Positions 1 to 10,079 of a DNA stretch of 64,000 nucleotides are shown here, piece by piece. Origin of the DNA: Mycobacterium sp. OAS707 (GTDB taxonomy: Bacteria; Actinomycetota; Actinomycetes; Mycobacteriales; Mycobacteriaceae); NCBI RefSeq assembly GCF_014873705.1, contig NZ_JADBDS010000002.1:868001-932000 (forward strand). The letters are read 5' to 3'. A program made the position numbers and the translations under genes. Position 1 is the stretch's first letter; each line of letters starts with the position of its first letter. Below the pieces are notes generated by a model. That model was not told the DNA's origin and searched no databases. It worked only from the letters and a program-made list of their open reading frames with translations.

Positions 1-736
1 GCGTGTTCTCGAAGAAACCCTCTCCGCGGGTGAACAACGTCACCTGCGGGGAGATGACGGTGATGGTCGAAACCCGGTGCCGGAAAAGCTCGTTGAGGAT
101 CGACGCCGCGGTCTCGCCGCCGCCGATCACGGCGACGCGTTCGGCGTTCAGCAGTTCGTGCTGGGCGGCGCGGCGCCAGAACTGCGCGATGGACAGCACT
201 CGCGGATGGCCGGGCAGGATCGACCGCTCGGCCTGGCCGGGCCCGGTGATCATCACCGCGTCGGCGTTCACGGTCTGATCGGCGGTGTGCAGCGCCCAGC
301 GCCGACCCTTGACCGCGATCCGGCGGACTTCGCCCGCGACGACGGCCATTTCGACGTTGTCGGCCACCCAGCGCAGGTACTGACTCCATCGGCGATGAGT
401 CGGTGCGGGCCTGCCGCGGTCCACCCATTCGGCGAACTGGCCAGTGCCGATCAGGTACGACTGCCAGCTGTGCCGGATCATCCGGTCGTCGAGTTCGGCG
501 TTACGGCCGGCCACCAGCGAGGAGCGGTACGGAAACCCGACATCCTTCTCGGGACTGGTGCCCAACCGATGTTGGCCGTCGGTCCAGCCGCCGTCCGGAC
601 GCCAGTTGGCTGCGACGCCACTGCGTTCGACCGCGACGACGTCGGGCACGTCGACACCCATCGCACGCAGTTCGGCGGCCTTGGCGGCGACGGCCACGGC
701 CTTCGCGCCTGCACCGACAACCGCAAGTGTGGTCAT
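1..736 (-). CDS. mbtG: MbtG, L-lysine N6-monooxygenase (mycobactin), 3' end cut by window
   Basis: This gene hydroxylates the lysine side-chain nitrogens that become the hydroxamate iron ligands of mycobactin. Only the first 245 codons are present; the C-terminal part lies beyond position 1. The N-terminus reads [19 protein letters not shown], a modified FAD-binding GxGxxx fold, and near residue 205 the motif [10 protein letters not shown] is the NADPH-binding glycine loop of the ornithine/lysine N-monooxygenase family. The ATG overlaps the mbtF stop as ATGA (733-736), which points to translational coupling at the end of the mbt operon. Fold and neighbours agree, so the call is firm; the missing half cannot be assessed. 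Confidence 0.95.
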   Translation of the reverse strand, partial: MTTLAVVGAGAKAVAVAAKAAELRAMGVDVPDVVAVERSGVAANWRPDGGWTDGQHRLGTSPEKDVGFPYRSSLVAGRNAELDDRMIRHSWQSYLIGTGQFAEWVDRGRPAPTHRRWSQYLRWVADNVEMAVVAGEVRRIAVKGRRWALHTADQTVNADAVMITGPGQAERSILPGHPRVLSIAQFWRRAAQHELLNAERVAVIGGGETAASILNELFRHRVSTITVISPQVTLFTRGEGFFENT

Positions 737-3700
737 GATGCGACCTCCCGCAACGCGTCCTGCCACATCGACTGCAGCGTCGCGACCTCGTCGGCGGACA
801 AGATGTCGGGCAACGTGCGCCACTGCGTGGCCAACATCGGCGTATCCGCATCCCCGACGATGCCCGCGATGATCGTCAACTCGTAGCGCGCCGCGACGCC
901 CGGTTCGGGCAGCGCCGACACCTTGGCGAGGAGGTCGCGATCCACCCGCAGGCCGTTGCCGCTACCGCCAAAGTGCAAGCGGCCCAAGTAGTTCAGCAAC
1001 AGCTGCGGCTCGGGGTACGCCCGCAGCCGCTCTGCGGTGTCCGGCCGCAGGTACCGCAGCAGGCCGTAGTCGATGCCGTCGCCCGCAATCTTGGTGATCG
1101 CCTCTGGCGTGTCAATCCTCAGCGGGTAAACCGCGCTCAGCAGACCAACAGTGTCCGAGGTGTCGGCGTCGTCGGTGATGGCGTCGGCGCGACCGTGCGT
1201 TTCGATCGCCAGCAGCGGTATCCCCGGCTGCTGCCCGCGATGCCGCCGCCAGTTGCTCACCATCTGCGCCGCGGCCGCCGCCAACAGCTGGGTGATCGGC
1301 CGTTTCGCACCGAGCAGCCGGGCCGTCACGTCGGGGTCGGTTGCGCACATGGTGACGGCGGCGTCGCCGACGCGATCGGTGGTGGGCTGGACCCGGCGCG
1401 CACCCAGATCCGGGTCCTCGCCCTCGAGTTGGGCCACCCAGAAGTCACACGTGTCGAGTTGCGCGGCACGCTCGGTCAGCAGCTTCGACCAACGCCGGTG
1501 TCTGGTGTGCTCCTGCACCGGTGCGAAACGGCGGCCGGCGGCCAGCGCGCGCCACGCGGCGTCGAGTTCACCGAGGACGATGCGCCACGATGCCGGATCC
1601 ATGGCCAGCACATGCGCCGTGAGCACCAGCACGCCTGCCTCGCGCAACCAGACGGCGTCCAGCAGCACACCGTTCTCCGGGTCGAGGCGGTCGACGGATT
1701 GGCGGGCCACCTCGGCGACGGTTTCCGTCAGGTCGCCGGTGACGGCCGCTTCGACGAGCGCGACGGTGCCGTCATGTGCGACGAGCGTCATGGTGTCGCG
1801 GTCCAACCGGCTTCGCAGTACCTCGTGACCGTCGATCACGTTCTGCAGCAGCGTTTCCAACTGCTCGCGGGTGACGCCGGGCGGCAATCGGATTGCTTCG
1901 GTCTGCGCCAGCCGGCGCGGTTCGCCGTATTCGTAGAGCCAGCGCGCATTGGACAGCAGCGTGATCGGGCCGCCCTCGTCGTCGGCGACGCCGGGGCGCA
2001 CCGATTCGTTGTCGATGGCCGCCGCGAGTTCACGGATGGTGCCGCACTCGAGCATCAGCCGGGCCCGCAGTGCGATACCGCGTTGCCGCGCCGCCTGCAC
2101 CACCGACAGCGCGACGATGCTGTCGAGGCCCTGGCGCACGTAGTCGGTGGCGACGTCGATGTGATCGGACTCCAGGACCTCGGCCATCAACTCGGCGAGG
2201 GCCGTCTCGGTCGGTGTTTCCGGCTGTGCCACAGCCAAATCCGTATCGTGCTGCCGCATCGCGAGAGCGGCCTCGTCGACTTTGCCGTGTGCCGTCAGCG
2301 GCATCTCGTCGAGGACGACGATGTGATGCGGAACCATGTAGCGCGGCAACCGCTTTGACAGCATCGCCCGCAGTTCGGCCACCTCGGGCGGGGGGTCGGC
2401 TGCGACGTACGCGGTCAACCGCGGCGCAGCGCCTTGCCGTTTCACCGTGACGTGCGCGTGCCGCACCGATGGATGGGTGTGCAGTACCGCCGCGATTTCG
2501 GCGGGCTCGACGCGGAATCCGCGGATCTTGACCTGTGCGTCGGACCGGCCGAGGTACTGCAATGCCCGATCCGGCTGACGTCGCACCACGTCGCCGGTCC
2601 GGTACATCCGCTCGCCCGCCACGAACGGATCGGCCACGAATCGAGCCGATGTCTCACCGGGCCTGCCGAGGTAGCCGCGGGTCAACTGTCCGCCGGCGAG
2701 GTAGAGCTCGCCGGGCACGCCGATCGGCACCGGTCGCAGCCACGAGTCGAGCACGTAGGCCCGGCTCGCCGCGGTGGGTCGCCCGATGACGGGCGCCTCG
2801 TGGTCGGTGATCGCAGCGACGACTGATTCGACCGTGGATTCCGTTGGGCCGTAACAGTTGTAGGCAACCATCCCGGTGCGGACGCATTCGTCACCGATCA
2901 TGTTCCACGCCGGCATTCCGACCGCCTCGCCGCCGAGCGCCAACACAGCGAGCGGGACCGTCGTCAAGAGGCCGGCAGCACGCAGTTGGCCGAACATCGA
3001 CGGTGTGGTGTCGAGCATGTCGATGCCGTAGCGGGCGATCGTCTCGACCAACGCCTCGGCATCGCGCTGGGTTTCGTCGTCGATGATGTGCACGGCATGC
3101 CCGTCGAGCAGCACGGCAAGCGGTTGCCATGCCGCATCGAAGGTGAACGACCAGGCATGCGCCACCCGAAGCGGGCGACTCAGCCGGGTAGCCGCCGGTC
3201 GCAGGATGTTTCGGGCGTGATCTTCGGCATAGGCGAGCAGCGCCTGATGCGTCCCGACGACACCCTTCGGCGTCCCGGTGGTGCCCGAGGTGAAGACGAC
3301 GTAAGCGGCCTGCCCGGGATGCGTGGCCGCGGGCCGGTAAGCGCCGAGAGGCTCTGCCGCGGTGAAGGTCTCGTCGACGACGACGGCGGCGTCGGTCTGG
3401 CGCACGATCTCGGCTGCGCGTTCGGCCGGCATTCCGGGGTCGAGCGGAACGATCACGCCGCCTGCCTTCAGCACACCGAGCATTGCGACGACGTAATCCG
3501 GTCCCCGCGAAAGATTGATCGCCACCGGCGTTTCGGGCCGCACTCCGCGGGTGACGAGTGCGGCGGCGACACGGTCGGCCGCCTCATCCAGCTCTCGGTA
3601 GGTGTACCGGCCGCCAGCCCAGCTGAGCGCGACCGAGCCGAGCCTGGTGGCGGCGCCGTCGGTGAACCGGGTGTGTACCCCGCCGCCGATCGGAGTGGGC

Positions 3701-5028
3701 GTTACCGTCGCCGCGCCGCCTTCACCGTCGAGCAGGACGCTGACATCACGAAGCGGATCATCCCAATGCTGGATCAACCGCTGGGTTGTGGTGAGCAGTC
3801 GCTGACCGAGCGAGTCGGGGCTCGTCAGTCCCAGCGCGCGGTCGATCACCTCGATCAGCAGTGTCAGCTCGCCGTCGGTGATGTGGGCGGCGACTGTGAC
3901 CGGGAAGTGCGAAAGGCTTTCCAGCGCCGCGGGCCGGAAGGTCGCCCCGTTGGCCGTGAACTCACCGCCGCCGACCAGCCCGCCGGGCGGGAAGTTCTCG
4001 TACACCAACAGGGTGTCGAACATTTCGCCGACGCCTGCGAGCGACCGCAGTTCCGCATGGGCCAGGTAACTGTGGTCACGCAGCTTTGCGCCTTCGCGTT
4101 GCAGCGCGATGCACTGTGCACCTACCCGTTCGGCAGGATCGAGCCGCACCCGCAGCGGCACAGTGTTGATGAACAGTCCGACCATCGTTTCCACACCGGT
4201 CAGCTCGCCGGGACGGCCCGACACTGTGACACCGAAGATCACGTCGCTGCGGTCGGTCACCGCGGACAGAATTGCGGCCCAAGCCATTTGAACGAGTGTG
4301 TTGACGGTGACGCCACGCGCGCGGGCGGCCTCGATCAGGCATCGGGTGGCATCGGGGGCGAGTTTGAGTTCGGTGCGGCGCGGCGTACCGGCGGGCGGCT
4401 CGCCCGCGGTCAGCGCGGACGTCATCAGCGTCGGTCCGTCGATTCCGGCGAGATGCTCCCGCCACAGCGAGCGGCTGGTCTCCTGGTCGCGGCGGGCCAA
4501 CCAGCCGATGTAGTCGCGGTATGGCCTCGGCGGGGGTGGCAGCGCCGCGCCGTCGCCGCCGCACCGGTACAGCGTGATCAATTCGCCGACGAACAGCGGC
4601 AGCGACCAGCCGTCGATGATGATGTGGTGCGCGACGATCACCAATCGCCAATGAGAGTCAGGCACTTCGATGAGGACAAAGCGGATCGCCGGACCGTGTT
4701 CCAGGTCGAACGGTTGTCGGCGTTCATCGGTGTCAAGCGACTCGACCTCATCGGCCGTCGCCGTGACATGCCGCCATGGCACCTCGACATGCGATGGGAC
4801 GATCTGAACGGGACGACTCGTTTCAGTGCGCAGAAAGCTCACCCGCAGATTCGGGTGGCGCGCCAACATCGTTGCAGCGCAACGACGCAGCAGGTCAGCG
4901 TCGAGGCTGCCGTCGATGTCGGCCGCCATCGCGATCACATAGGGATCGTGTTCGGACAGCGCCGCCATCGAGTAGAGCCCCTGCTGCAGCGGGCTCAACG
5001 CCATCACGTCTTCGATCTTTGTGTTCAC
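733..5028 (-). CDS. mbtF: MbtF, nonribosomal peptide synthetase (terminal lysine module)
   Basis: MbtF adds the last lysine of mycobactin, which ends up as the caprolactam ring. Domains in order are a condensation domain ([10 protein letters not shown], the HHxxxDG motif), an adenylation domain ([14 protein letters not shown]), a carrier domain (QGLDSIVAL, phosphopantetheine Ser), and a C-terminal epimerisation-like domain ending in [16 protein letters not shown]. In that last domain the active-site motif reads [12 protein letters not shown], so the second His of HHxxxD is Val and epimerase activity is doubtful. I chose the GTG that forms a GTGA overlap with the mbtE stop (protein of about 1431 residues); an upstream ATG at 5055 would run 31 bases into mbtE. 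Length is close to the M. tuberculosis protein as I recall it. Confidence 0.95.
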   Translation of the reverse strand: MNTKIEDVMALSPLQQGLYSMAALSEHDPYVIAMAADIDGSLDADLLRRCAATMLARHPNLRVSFLRTETSRPVQIVPSHVEVPWRHVTATADEVESLDTDERRQPFDLEHGPAIRFVLIEVPDSHWRLVIVAHHIIIDGWSLPLFVGELITLYRCGGDGAALPPPPRPYRDYIGWLARRDQETSRSLWREHLAGIDGPTLMTSALTAGEPPAGTPRRTELKLAPDATRCLIEAARARGVTVNTLVQMAWAAILSAVTDRSDVIFGVTVSGRPGELTGVETMVGLFINTVPLRVRLDPAERVGAQCIALQREGAKLRDHSYLAHAELRSLAGVGEMFDTLLVYENFPPGGLVGGGEFTANGATFRPAALESLSHFPVTVAAHITDGELTLLIEVIDRALGLTSPDSLGQRLLTTTQRLIQHWDDPLRDVSVLLDGEGGAATVTPTPIGGGVHTRFTDGAATRLGSVALSWAGGRYTYRELDEAADRVAAALVTRGVRPETPVAINLSRGPDYVVAMLGVLKAGGVIVPLDPGMPAERAAEIVRQTDAAVVVDETFTAAEPLGAYRPAATHPGQAAYVVFTSGTTGTPKGVVGTHQALLAYAEDHARNILRPAATRLSRPLRVAHAWSFTFDAAWQPLAVLLDGHAVHIIDDETQRDAEALVETIARYGIDMLDTTPSMFGQLRAAGLLTTVPLAVLALGGEAVGMPAWNMIGDECVRTGMVAYNCYGPTESTVESVVAAITDHEAPVIGRPTAASRAYVLDSWLRPVPIGVPGELYLAGGQLTRGYLGRPGETSARFVADPFVAGERMYRTGDVVRRQPDRALQYLGRSDAQVKIRGFRVEPAEIAAVLHTHPSVRHAHVTVKRQGAAPRLTAYVAADPPPEVAELRAMLSKRLPRYMVPHHIVVLDEMPLTAHGKVDEAALAMRQHDTDLAVAQPETPTETALAELMAEVLESDHIDVATDYVRQGLDSIVALSVVQAARQRGIALRARLMLECGTIRELAAAIDNESVRPGVADDEGGPITLLSNARWLYEYGEPRRLAQTEAIRLPPGVTREQLETLLQNVIDGHEVLRSRLDRDTMTLVAHDGTVALVEAAVTGDLTETVAEVARQSVDRLDPENGVLLDAVWLREAGVLVLTAHVLAMDPASWRIVLGELDAAWRALAAGRRFAPVQEHTRHRRWSKLLTERAAQLDTCDFWVAQLEGEDPDLGARRVQPTTDRVGDAAVTMCATDPDVTARLLGAKRPITQLLAAAAAQMVSNWRRHRGQQPGIPLLAIETHGRADAITDDADTSDTVGLLSAVYPLRIDTPEAITKIAGDGIDYGLLRYLRPDTAERLRAYPEPQLLLNYLGRLHFGGSGNGLRVDRDLLAKVSALPEPGVAARYELTIIAGIVGDADTPMLATQWRTLPDILSADEVATLQSMWQDALREVAS

Positions 5029-8000
5029 GTCATACCGTCCTGGGACGACCTCCACAGCGCGGTGACGGCGGCCAGCTCGTCTGCGGACAGGCCGGACGCG
5101 GTCATGGGTTCGTGGTGGGTATCGCCGGCGATCGCCTTGCCCGCGTCGTCGACAGCCGCGGCCAGGTCGTGGATTGCGGGGTGTTCGAACACCATTCGCG
5201 CAGTCAGCGCCATGCCATTGTCGCGAGCGCGGGCCGCCAACTGCACGGCGAGGATGCTGTCGCCCCCGAGTTCGAAGAAGTCGTCGTAGCGGCCGATTTC
5301 GCCGACTCCAAGCACGTCGGCCAGTATCGCGGCCAGCCTGTGTTCGGTGTCGGTGTGTGGCGGTTCGGATGAGTCAACGGGCTTCGGCTGCGGTGTCGTC
5401 GCCTGCTCGGTACTGCCGACGAACTCCAGCCGTCCGTCCTCTGTCCAGCGGGCACGTTCCCCGCTGCGGTGCAGCGGCGAGTCGAACGCAGTGCCTGCGT
5501 AATGGACGTAGCCGACCACCCCCACCGGAACGGGTTGGTGCTGATCGTCGAGCACGTGGACGTGGGTCATGCCGCGGCTCCAGTCCTCGACCCGTTGCCT
5601 CTCGTCAAAGTCAGCGATCTGGATCTGGCGCAGCGTTTGGTCCGGGTCGTCGGCGAATGCGTCGAGAACGCGGCCGAGCCACCGCGTCAGTCGTTCAATC
5701 GTGCTGCGCCGGTATAACTCCGGCCGGTAGATCACATGACCGCGATAGCCGTCTGCGGTGGCGAAGAAGTTCACCGACAAGTCGGCGTGCGCGACATCGA
5801 ACGTCGGTTCCAGCGCGGTGAACGTGGTGGCGCCGTCGACGGTTCCGGTGGGCAGTTCTTCTCGGACGTGCACGACGACCGAGAACAGCGGGTTGCGCGA
5901 CAGTGACCGCACCGGGCTGACCGCATCGACCATCCGATCGAACGGCAGGTCCTGGTGCGCATAGGCGGCCAGCGCCATCTCGCGTGCGCGGTCCAGGGTC
6001 TCGCGCACCGTCGGGTCGCCGCCGAGATCGTTGCGCAGCACCAGGATGTTGACGAAGAACCCGATGAGCTGGTCGAGCTCGGACTCGGTGCGTCCGGCCA
6101 CCGGCGTGCCCAGCGGAATGTCGGACCCTTCCCCGGCCTTGTGCAGCAGCACGGCAACCGCCGACTGCAACAGCATGAACTCGGTGATGCCCAGCTCCCG
6201 CGTGAGGCCGACGAGTTTGGCGCGCGTGGCCGAGTCGACGGTGAACTCGACCGAATCGCCGACTCCGCTCGGTACTGCTGGGCGCGGGAAGTCCGGCCGC
6301 AGGGCGACATCCTGCGGCATGCCCTGCAATTGGTGCTTCCAGTATTCGCGTTGTGCTGCAACGATTCCTGCGTCGTCGCCGAGCAGCGCGCCTTGCCATA
6401 CCGCATAGTCGGCGTATTGGACCGGAAGTGGAGACAACGCCGGTGGTTCGCCGGCGCGGCGCGCGTGGTAGGCGGCCAGCAGGTCGGAGAACAGCACGCC
6501 TGCTGACCAGTGGTCTGCAGCGATGTGGTGGACCACCAGCGACAGCACGTGATGCTCCGGAGTCGACAGCACAGCCGCGCGGATCGGCGGTTCGCGCTCG
6601 AGGTCGAACGTGTGCCTGCGTTCCCGGTCGAGCTCGGTCTGCAGCCACGCCTCGTCATCGCCGCGGTCGCGCCGCACCGGCACGCCGGTCGGCCGGTTGA
6701 CGATTTGGTATGGGATGCCGTCGATTTCGCGGTAGGTGGTGCGCAGCGTCTCATGCCGGTCGACGACGTCGGAGACCGCGGCCACCAATGCGTCCACATC
6801 GCACGGTCCGGACAGCCGAACAGCGAACGGGATGTTGTTGACTGGGCTGGGCCCGTCGATGCGGTACTGAAACCAGGTACGCAGCTGGGATGCCGACATT
6901 TGGCATGGCCCGTCGTGCGGGGTCGCGACCAGTCGGCGTCGGGCCTCATCGCCTGGTGTCCCGGCGTCGATGCGTTCGGCGAGTTGCGCCACCGTGCCGA
7001 GTTCGAAGATCTCCCGCACGCCGAGATCGATGCCGCAACGCGAGCGGATCGCAGCGACCAGCTTGGTGGCCAGCAGCGAGTGACCGCCGAGGTCGAAGAA
7101 TGAATCGTCGGCGCCGACCTGCTCGCGACCGAGCAACTCGGCAAAGAGTTCGGCGAGGGTCTGCTCCGTGCCTGCGGCGGGCTCACGGAACTCCGTGTCG
7201 GAGAAGATCTTCGGGGCCGGCAGCGCGTCGCGGTCGATCTTGCCGTGCGCGGTGATCGGGATTTCGTCGAGGACCACGTACCCGGCGGGCGTCATGTAGT
7301 CGGGCAGCGCGGCGGCCACCCTGGCTCGGACACGGTCGACGTCGACCGCTTCGGTGTCCGCTGCGGGCGTCAGGTAACCGACCAGGCTCTTGCCGAGATT
7401 CGGCAGATCACTGATCACCACGACGGCCTGACCGACGCTGGGGTCGACAGAGATCGCCGCGGCGACCTCGCCGAGTTCGACGCGGAACCCGCGGATCTTG
7501 ACCTGTTCGTCGGCGCGGCCGACGAATTCGATGTCACCGTCGGCGTTGCGGCGCGCCAGATCACCCGAGCGATACAGCCGCCCGCCGGGGGTGAACGGGT
7601 CGGCAACGAACCGTTCGGCGGTCAGCCCCGCCCTGCGGTGATAGCCCCGCGCGACGTGTCCCCCACCGATGTAGATCTCAGCGATCACGCCGACGGGAAC
7701 GGGTCGTAGTGCGTCGTCCAGCAGGTGAATCTGGGTGTTGATCTTGGGCTTTCCGATCGGCACGATCCGGTTGCCCTGCTTGCCCTCGACCTTGTATCGG
7801 GATGCGTTGATCACCGTTTCGGTCGGGCCGTAGAAGTTGTGTAGTAGCGCATCGAAGGTGGCGTGGAACTTGTCGGCGATCTCGCCGGGCAGCGCCTCAC
7901 CTCCGATCGGCACCCGCTTGAGCGTGCGCCACTGGTTCACGCCGGGCAGCGACAGGAACAGGCTCAACAGGGAGGGAACGAAGTGCATCGAGGTGATGCC

Positions 8001-10079
8001 CTCGTCATGCAGAAGCTCGGTGAGATAGCCGATGTCGCGAAGCCCATCGGGGCGCGGGATCACCAGCCGCGCACCGCAGGACAGCATGCCGAAGATCTCG
8101 GCGATCGAAACGTCGAAGCTGGGTGAGGCGACCTGAAGCAGTCGCTCGTTGTGGTCGATCTGGTATTCGTCGCGGAACCACTCGAAGAACTCGGCCACCG
8201 GCCGGTGTGACACCGCGACACCCTTGGGCAAGCCGGTCGATCCCGAGGTGTAGATGAGGTAGGCGGCGTTGTCTGGGTGCACGGGGCGCTCCCGGTCGTT
8301 GTCGGTCGGGTTGTCGTCGCGGTGGTCGTCCAGATCGGTAACGGGTTCGCGCAGAACGAGTCTGGGGTCGGAGTCGGTCACGATGAAGTTCAGGCGGTCC
8401 TGCGGATACGTCGGGTCGATCGGCAGGTAGACGGCGCCGGCCTTCAGGATGCCCAGCGCGGTGATGACGAGTTCCGGCGATTTGTCGAGCAGCACCGCAA
8501 CGCGGTCCTCGGTGCCGATGCCCTGCCCGATCAGCCAGTGCGCGAACCGATTCGCGGCCTCATTGATCTCCCGGTAGCTGTAGTGCCGTCCTTCGTAGGC
8601 GATCGCGACGGCATCGGGTGTCCGGGCGGCCTGCGCCTCGATGAGCGCGGGCATCGTGGTCGCGGCTACGCCGAACTGCTCACCGACCGATACGTTGCGC
8701 AGCCACTCGGAATCCGCGTCGCCCATCAGCGGCAGGTCGCGCAACGGCTGATCCGGGTTGGTGAGGGCAGCTTCCAGCAGCACGGCGAAGTGGTTCACGA
8801 GTTGACGGACCAGCCCGGCGTCGAGGATCTCGGTCAGATACTCCGCTTCGACCGTCGCACCGTCGGTGTCGAACTCGATCATGAATCCCAGCGGCAGCTG
8901 GGTGTACTGGCCGCGCAGTTCGGCTCGGCGACAGGAGATGCCCCGCGGGCAGAAGCCACCGCCGTCGGCCTCACGGGCTCCGAATGTGACGCGGGCCAGG
9001 CGCTCGACACCGTGACGGCGGTCGGGATTGATCTCCCTGACCACTTTGTCCAGGTTGATCCGCTGATGCGCGAAGGCGCCCACTGTGGTGTCGCGGGTCG
9101 CGGCGAGCAGTTCGCGGAAGGACTGCGCGGGGTGCGGGCGCAGGCGCAGCGCGACCGTGTTGCCGTAGTAGCCGATGCAGTCGTCGACATCCGCGCCGCG
9201 GTTGAGCACCGGAGTCGCGACAAGGAAGTCGTCGGTGTGGGTGTAGCGGTGCACGAGCGCACCGAATGCGGCGAGCAGCACCATGTACGGGGTGGCCGCC
9301 GCCTGGCGGGCAAGCGCAGCCGTGCGGTCGACGGCCTGCTTGGACAGCCGCATCGTAGTGCGCTGCGATCGCAAGTTCGTCGGGACGATCGAACCGTTGG
9401 GACCCGGAAGTTCCAGTGGTTCAGGCGGATTCGCCAGCGTGTCGCGCCAGTAGGTCAGTTCCTCCGCCTCGGTGTCCGGCCACGGCGCGGCCGATGGGAT
9501 CGCCGACGGCAGTTCCTCACCCTCGTAGGCACGGGTGAGGTCGGCGAAGAACACGCGCCAGGACCCGTCATCCCAGGCGATGTGATGCGCGACCAAGAGC
9601 ATTACGTGCTCGCCGGGCCCGGTACGGGCCAGCGTGATGCGCAGCGGCGAATCTGAACTCAGATCGAACGGGGTGGCGAACTCACGCTGGGCGAGCACCT
9701 CGAGGCGTAGCGCGCGGGCATGTTCCGACAGCTCGGACAGGTCGTGCTCGGACCATCCGGGTTCGAGGTCGTCGTGGATGGTCAATTGCGGCTCGCCGTC
9801 GGCGTCGGCCTGATAGGTGGTGCGCAGCACGCTGTGTCGCCGTGCGACCGCATTCACCGCGTCATGCAGGCGCGCGGTGTCAAGGTCACCGGTGATCCGG
9901 TAGGACACGCAGACATTCAGCAGCGCCCCGGTGGCGTCGGCCGACTGGACGAACCACATCCGGCGCTGCCCGTCGGACAGCTCCGTAGTCGACTGCTCAG
10001 GCTGCTCTTCGACCCGCAGGCCGCGCTCGTGCAGCCTGCGTCGCAGTAGCTCCAGTCGGATGTCCATCGTGTCAGTCAC
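5025..10079 (-). CDS. mbtE: MbtE, nonribosomal peptide synthetase (first lysine module)
   Basis: MbtE incorporates the internal lysine of mycobactin. The 1684-residue protein reads condensation ([11 protein letters not shown]) - adenylation ([14 protein letters not shown]) - carrier ([11 protein letters not shown]) - second condensation ([10 protein letters not shown]) - a short remnant resembling the C-terminal part of an adenylation domain ([14 protein letters not shown] ... [12 protein letters not shown]) - second carrier ([11 protein letters not shown], Ser near residue 1608). The remnant has no ATP-binding core, so this is a one-adenylation protein with two carriers. Translation starts at a GTG that overlaps the mbtD stop by 8 nt, and the stop overlaps mbtF by 4 nt. 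Expression should follow mbtB through the IdeR-controlled promoter. Confidence 0.95.
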   Translation of the reverse strand: MTDTMDIRLELLRRRLHERGLRVEEQPEQSTTELSDGQRRMWFVQSADATGALLNVCVSYRITGDLDTARLHDAVNAVARRHSVLRTTYQADADGEPQLTIHDDLEPGWSEHDLSELSEHARALRLEVLAQREFATPFDLSSDSPLRITLARTGPGEHVMLLVAHHIAWDDGSWRVFFADLTRAYEGEELPSAIPSAAPWPDTEAEELTYWRDTLANPPEPLELPGPNGSIVPTNLRSQRTTMRLSKQAVDRTAALARQAAATPYMVLLAAFGALVHRYTHTDDFLVATPVLNRGADVDDCIGYYGNTVALRLRPHPAQSFRELLAATRDTTVGAFAHQRINLDKVVREINPDRRHGVERLARVTFGAREADGGGFCPRGISCRRAELRGQYTQLPLGFMIEFDTDGATVEAEYLTEILDAGLVRQLVNHFAVLLEAALTNPDQPLRDLPLMGDADSEWLRNVSVGEQFGVAATTMPALIEAQAARTPDAVAIAYEGRHYSYREINEAANRFAHWLIGQGIGTEDRVAVLLDKSPELVITALGILKAGAVYLPIDPTYPQDRLNFIVTDSDPRLVLREPVTDLDDHRDDNPTDNDRERPVHPDNAAYLIYTSGSTGLPKGVAVSHRPVAEFFEWFRDEYQIDHNERLLQVASPSFDVSIAEIFGMLSCGARLVIPRPDGLRDIGYLTELLHDEGITSMHFVPSLLSLFLSLPGVNQWRTLKRVPIGGEALPGEIADKFHATFDALLHNFYGPTETVINASRYKVEGKQGNRIVPIGKPKINTQIHLLDDALRPVPVGVIAEIYIGGGHVARGYHRRAGLTAERFVADPFTPGGRLYRSGDLARRNADGDIEFVGRADEQVKIRGFRVELGEVAAAISVDPSVGQAVVVISDLPNLGKSLVGYLTPAADTEAVDVDRVRARVAAALPDYMTPAGYVVLDEIPITAHGKIDRDALPAPKIFSDTEFREPAAGTEQTLAELFAELLGREQVGADDSFFDLGGHSLLATKLVAAIRSRCGIDLGVREIFELGTVAQLAERIDAGTPGDEARRRLVATPHDGPCQMSASQLRTWFQYRIDGPSPVNNIPFAVRLSGPCDVDALVAAVSDVVDRHETLRTTYREIDGIPYQIVNRPTGVPVRRDRGDDEAWLQTELDRERRHTFDLEREPPIRAAVLSTPEHHVLSLVVHHIAADHWSAGVLFSDLLAAYHARRAGEPPALSPLPVQYADYAVWQGALLGDDAGIVAAQREYWKHQLQGMPQDVALRPDFPRPAVPSGVGDSVEFTVDSATRAKLVGLTRELGITEFMLLQSAVAVLLHKAGEGSDIPLGTPVAGRTESELDQLIGFFVNILVLRNDLGGDPTVRETLDRAREMALAAYAHQDLPFDRMVDAVSPVRSLSRNPLFSVVVHVREELPTGTVDGATTFTALEPTFDVAHADLSVNFFATADGYRGHVIYRPELYRRSTIERLTRWLGRVLDAFADDPDQTLRQIQIADFDERQRVEDWSRGMTHVHVLDDQHQPVPVGVVGYVHYAGTAFDSPLHRSGERARWTEDGRLEFVGSTEQATTPQPKPVDSSEPPHTDTEHRLAAILADVLGVGEIGRYDDFFELGGDSILAVQLAARARDNGMALTARMVFEHPAIHDLAAAVDDAGKAIAGDTHHEPMTASGLSADELAAVTALWRSSQDGMT

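Noticed and set aside
77..5372. Long plus-strand ORFs (for example 77-886, 973-2358, 2986-5289)
   Set aside because: They are antisense shadows of mbtG, mbtF and mbtE in high-GC DNA; compositions are Arg/Pro/Ala-rich without domains.
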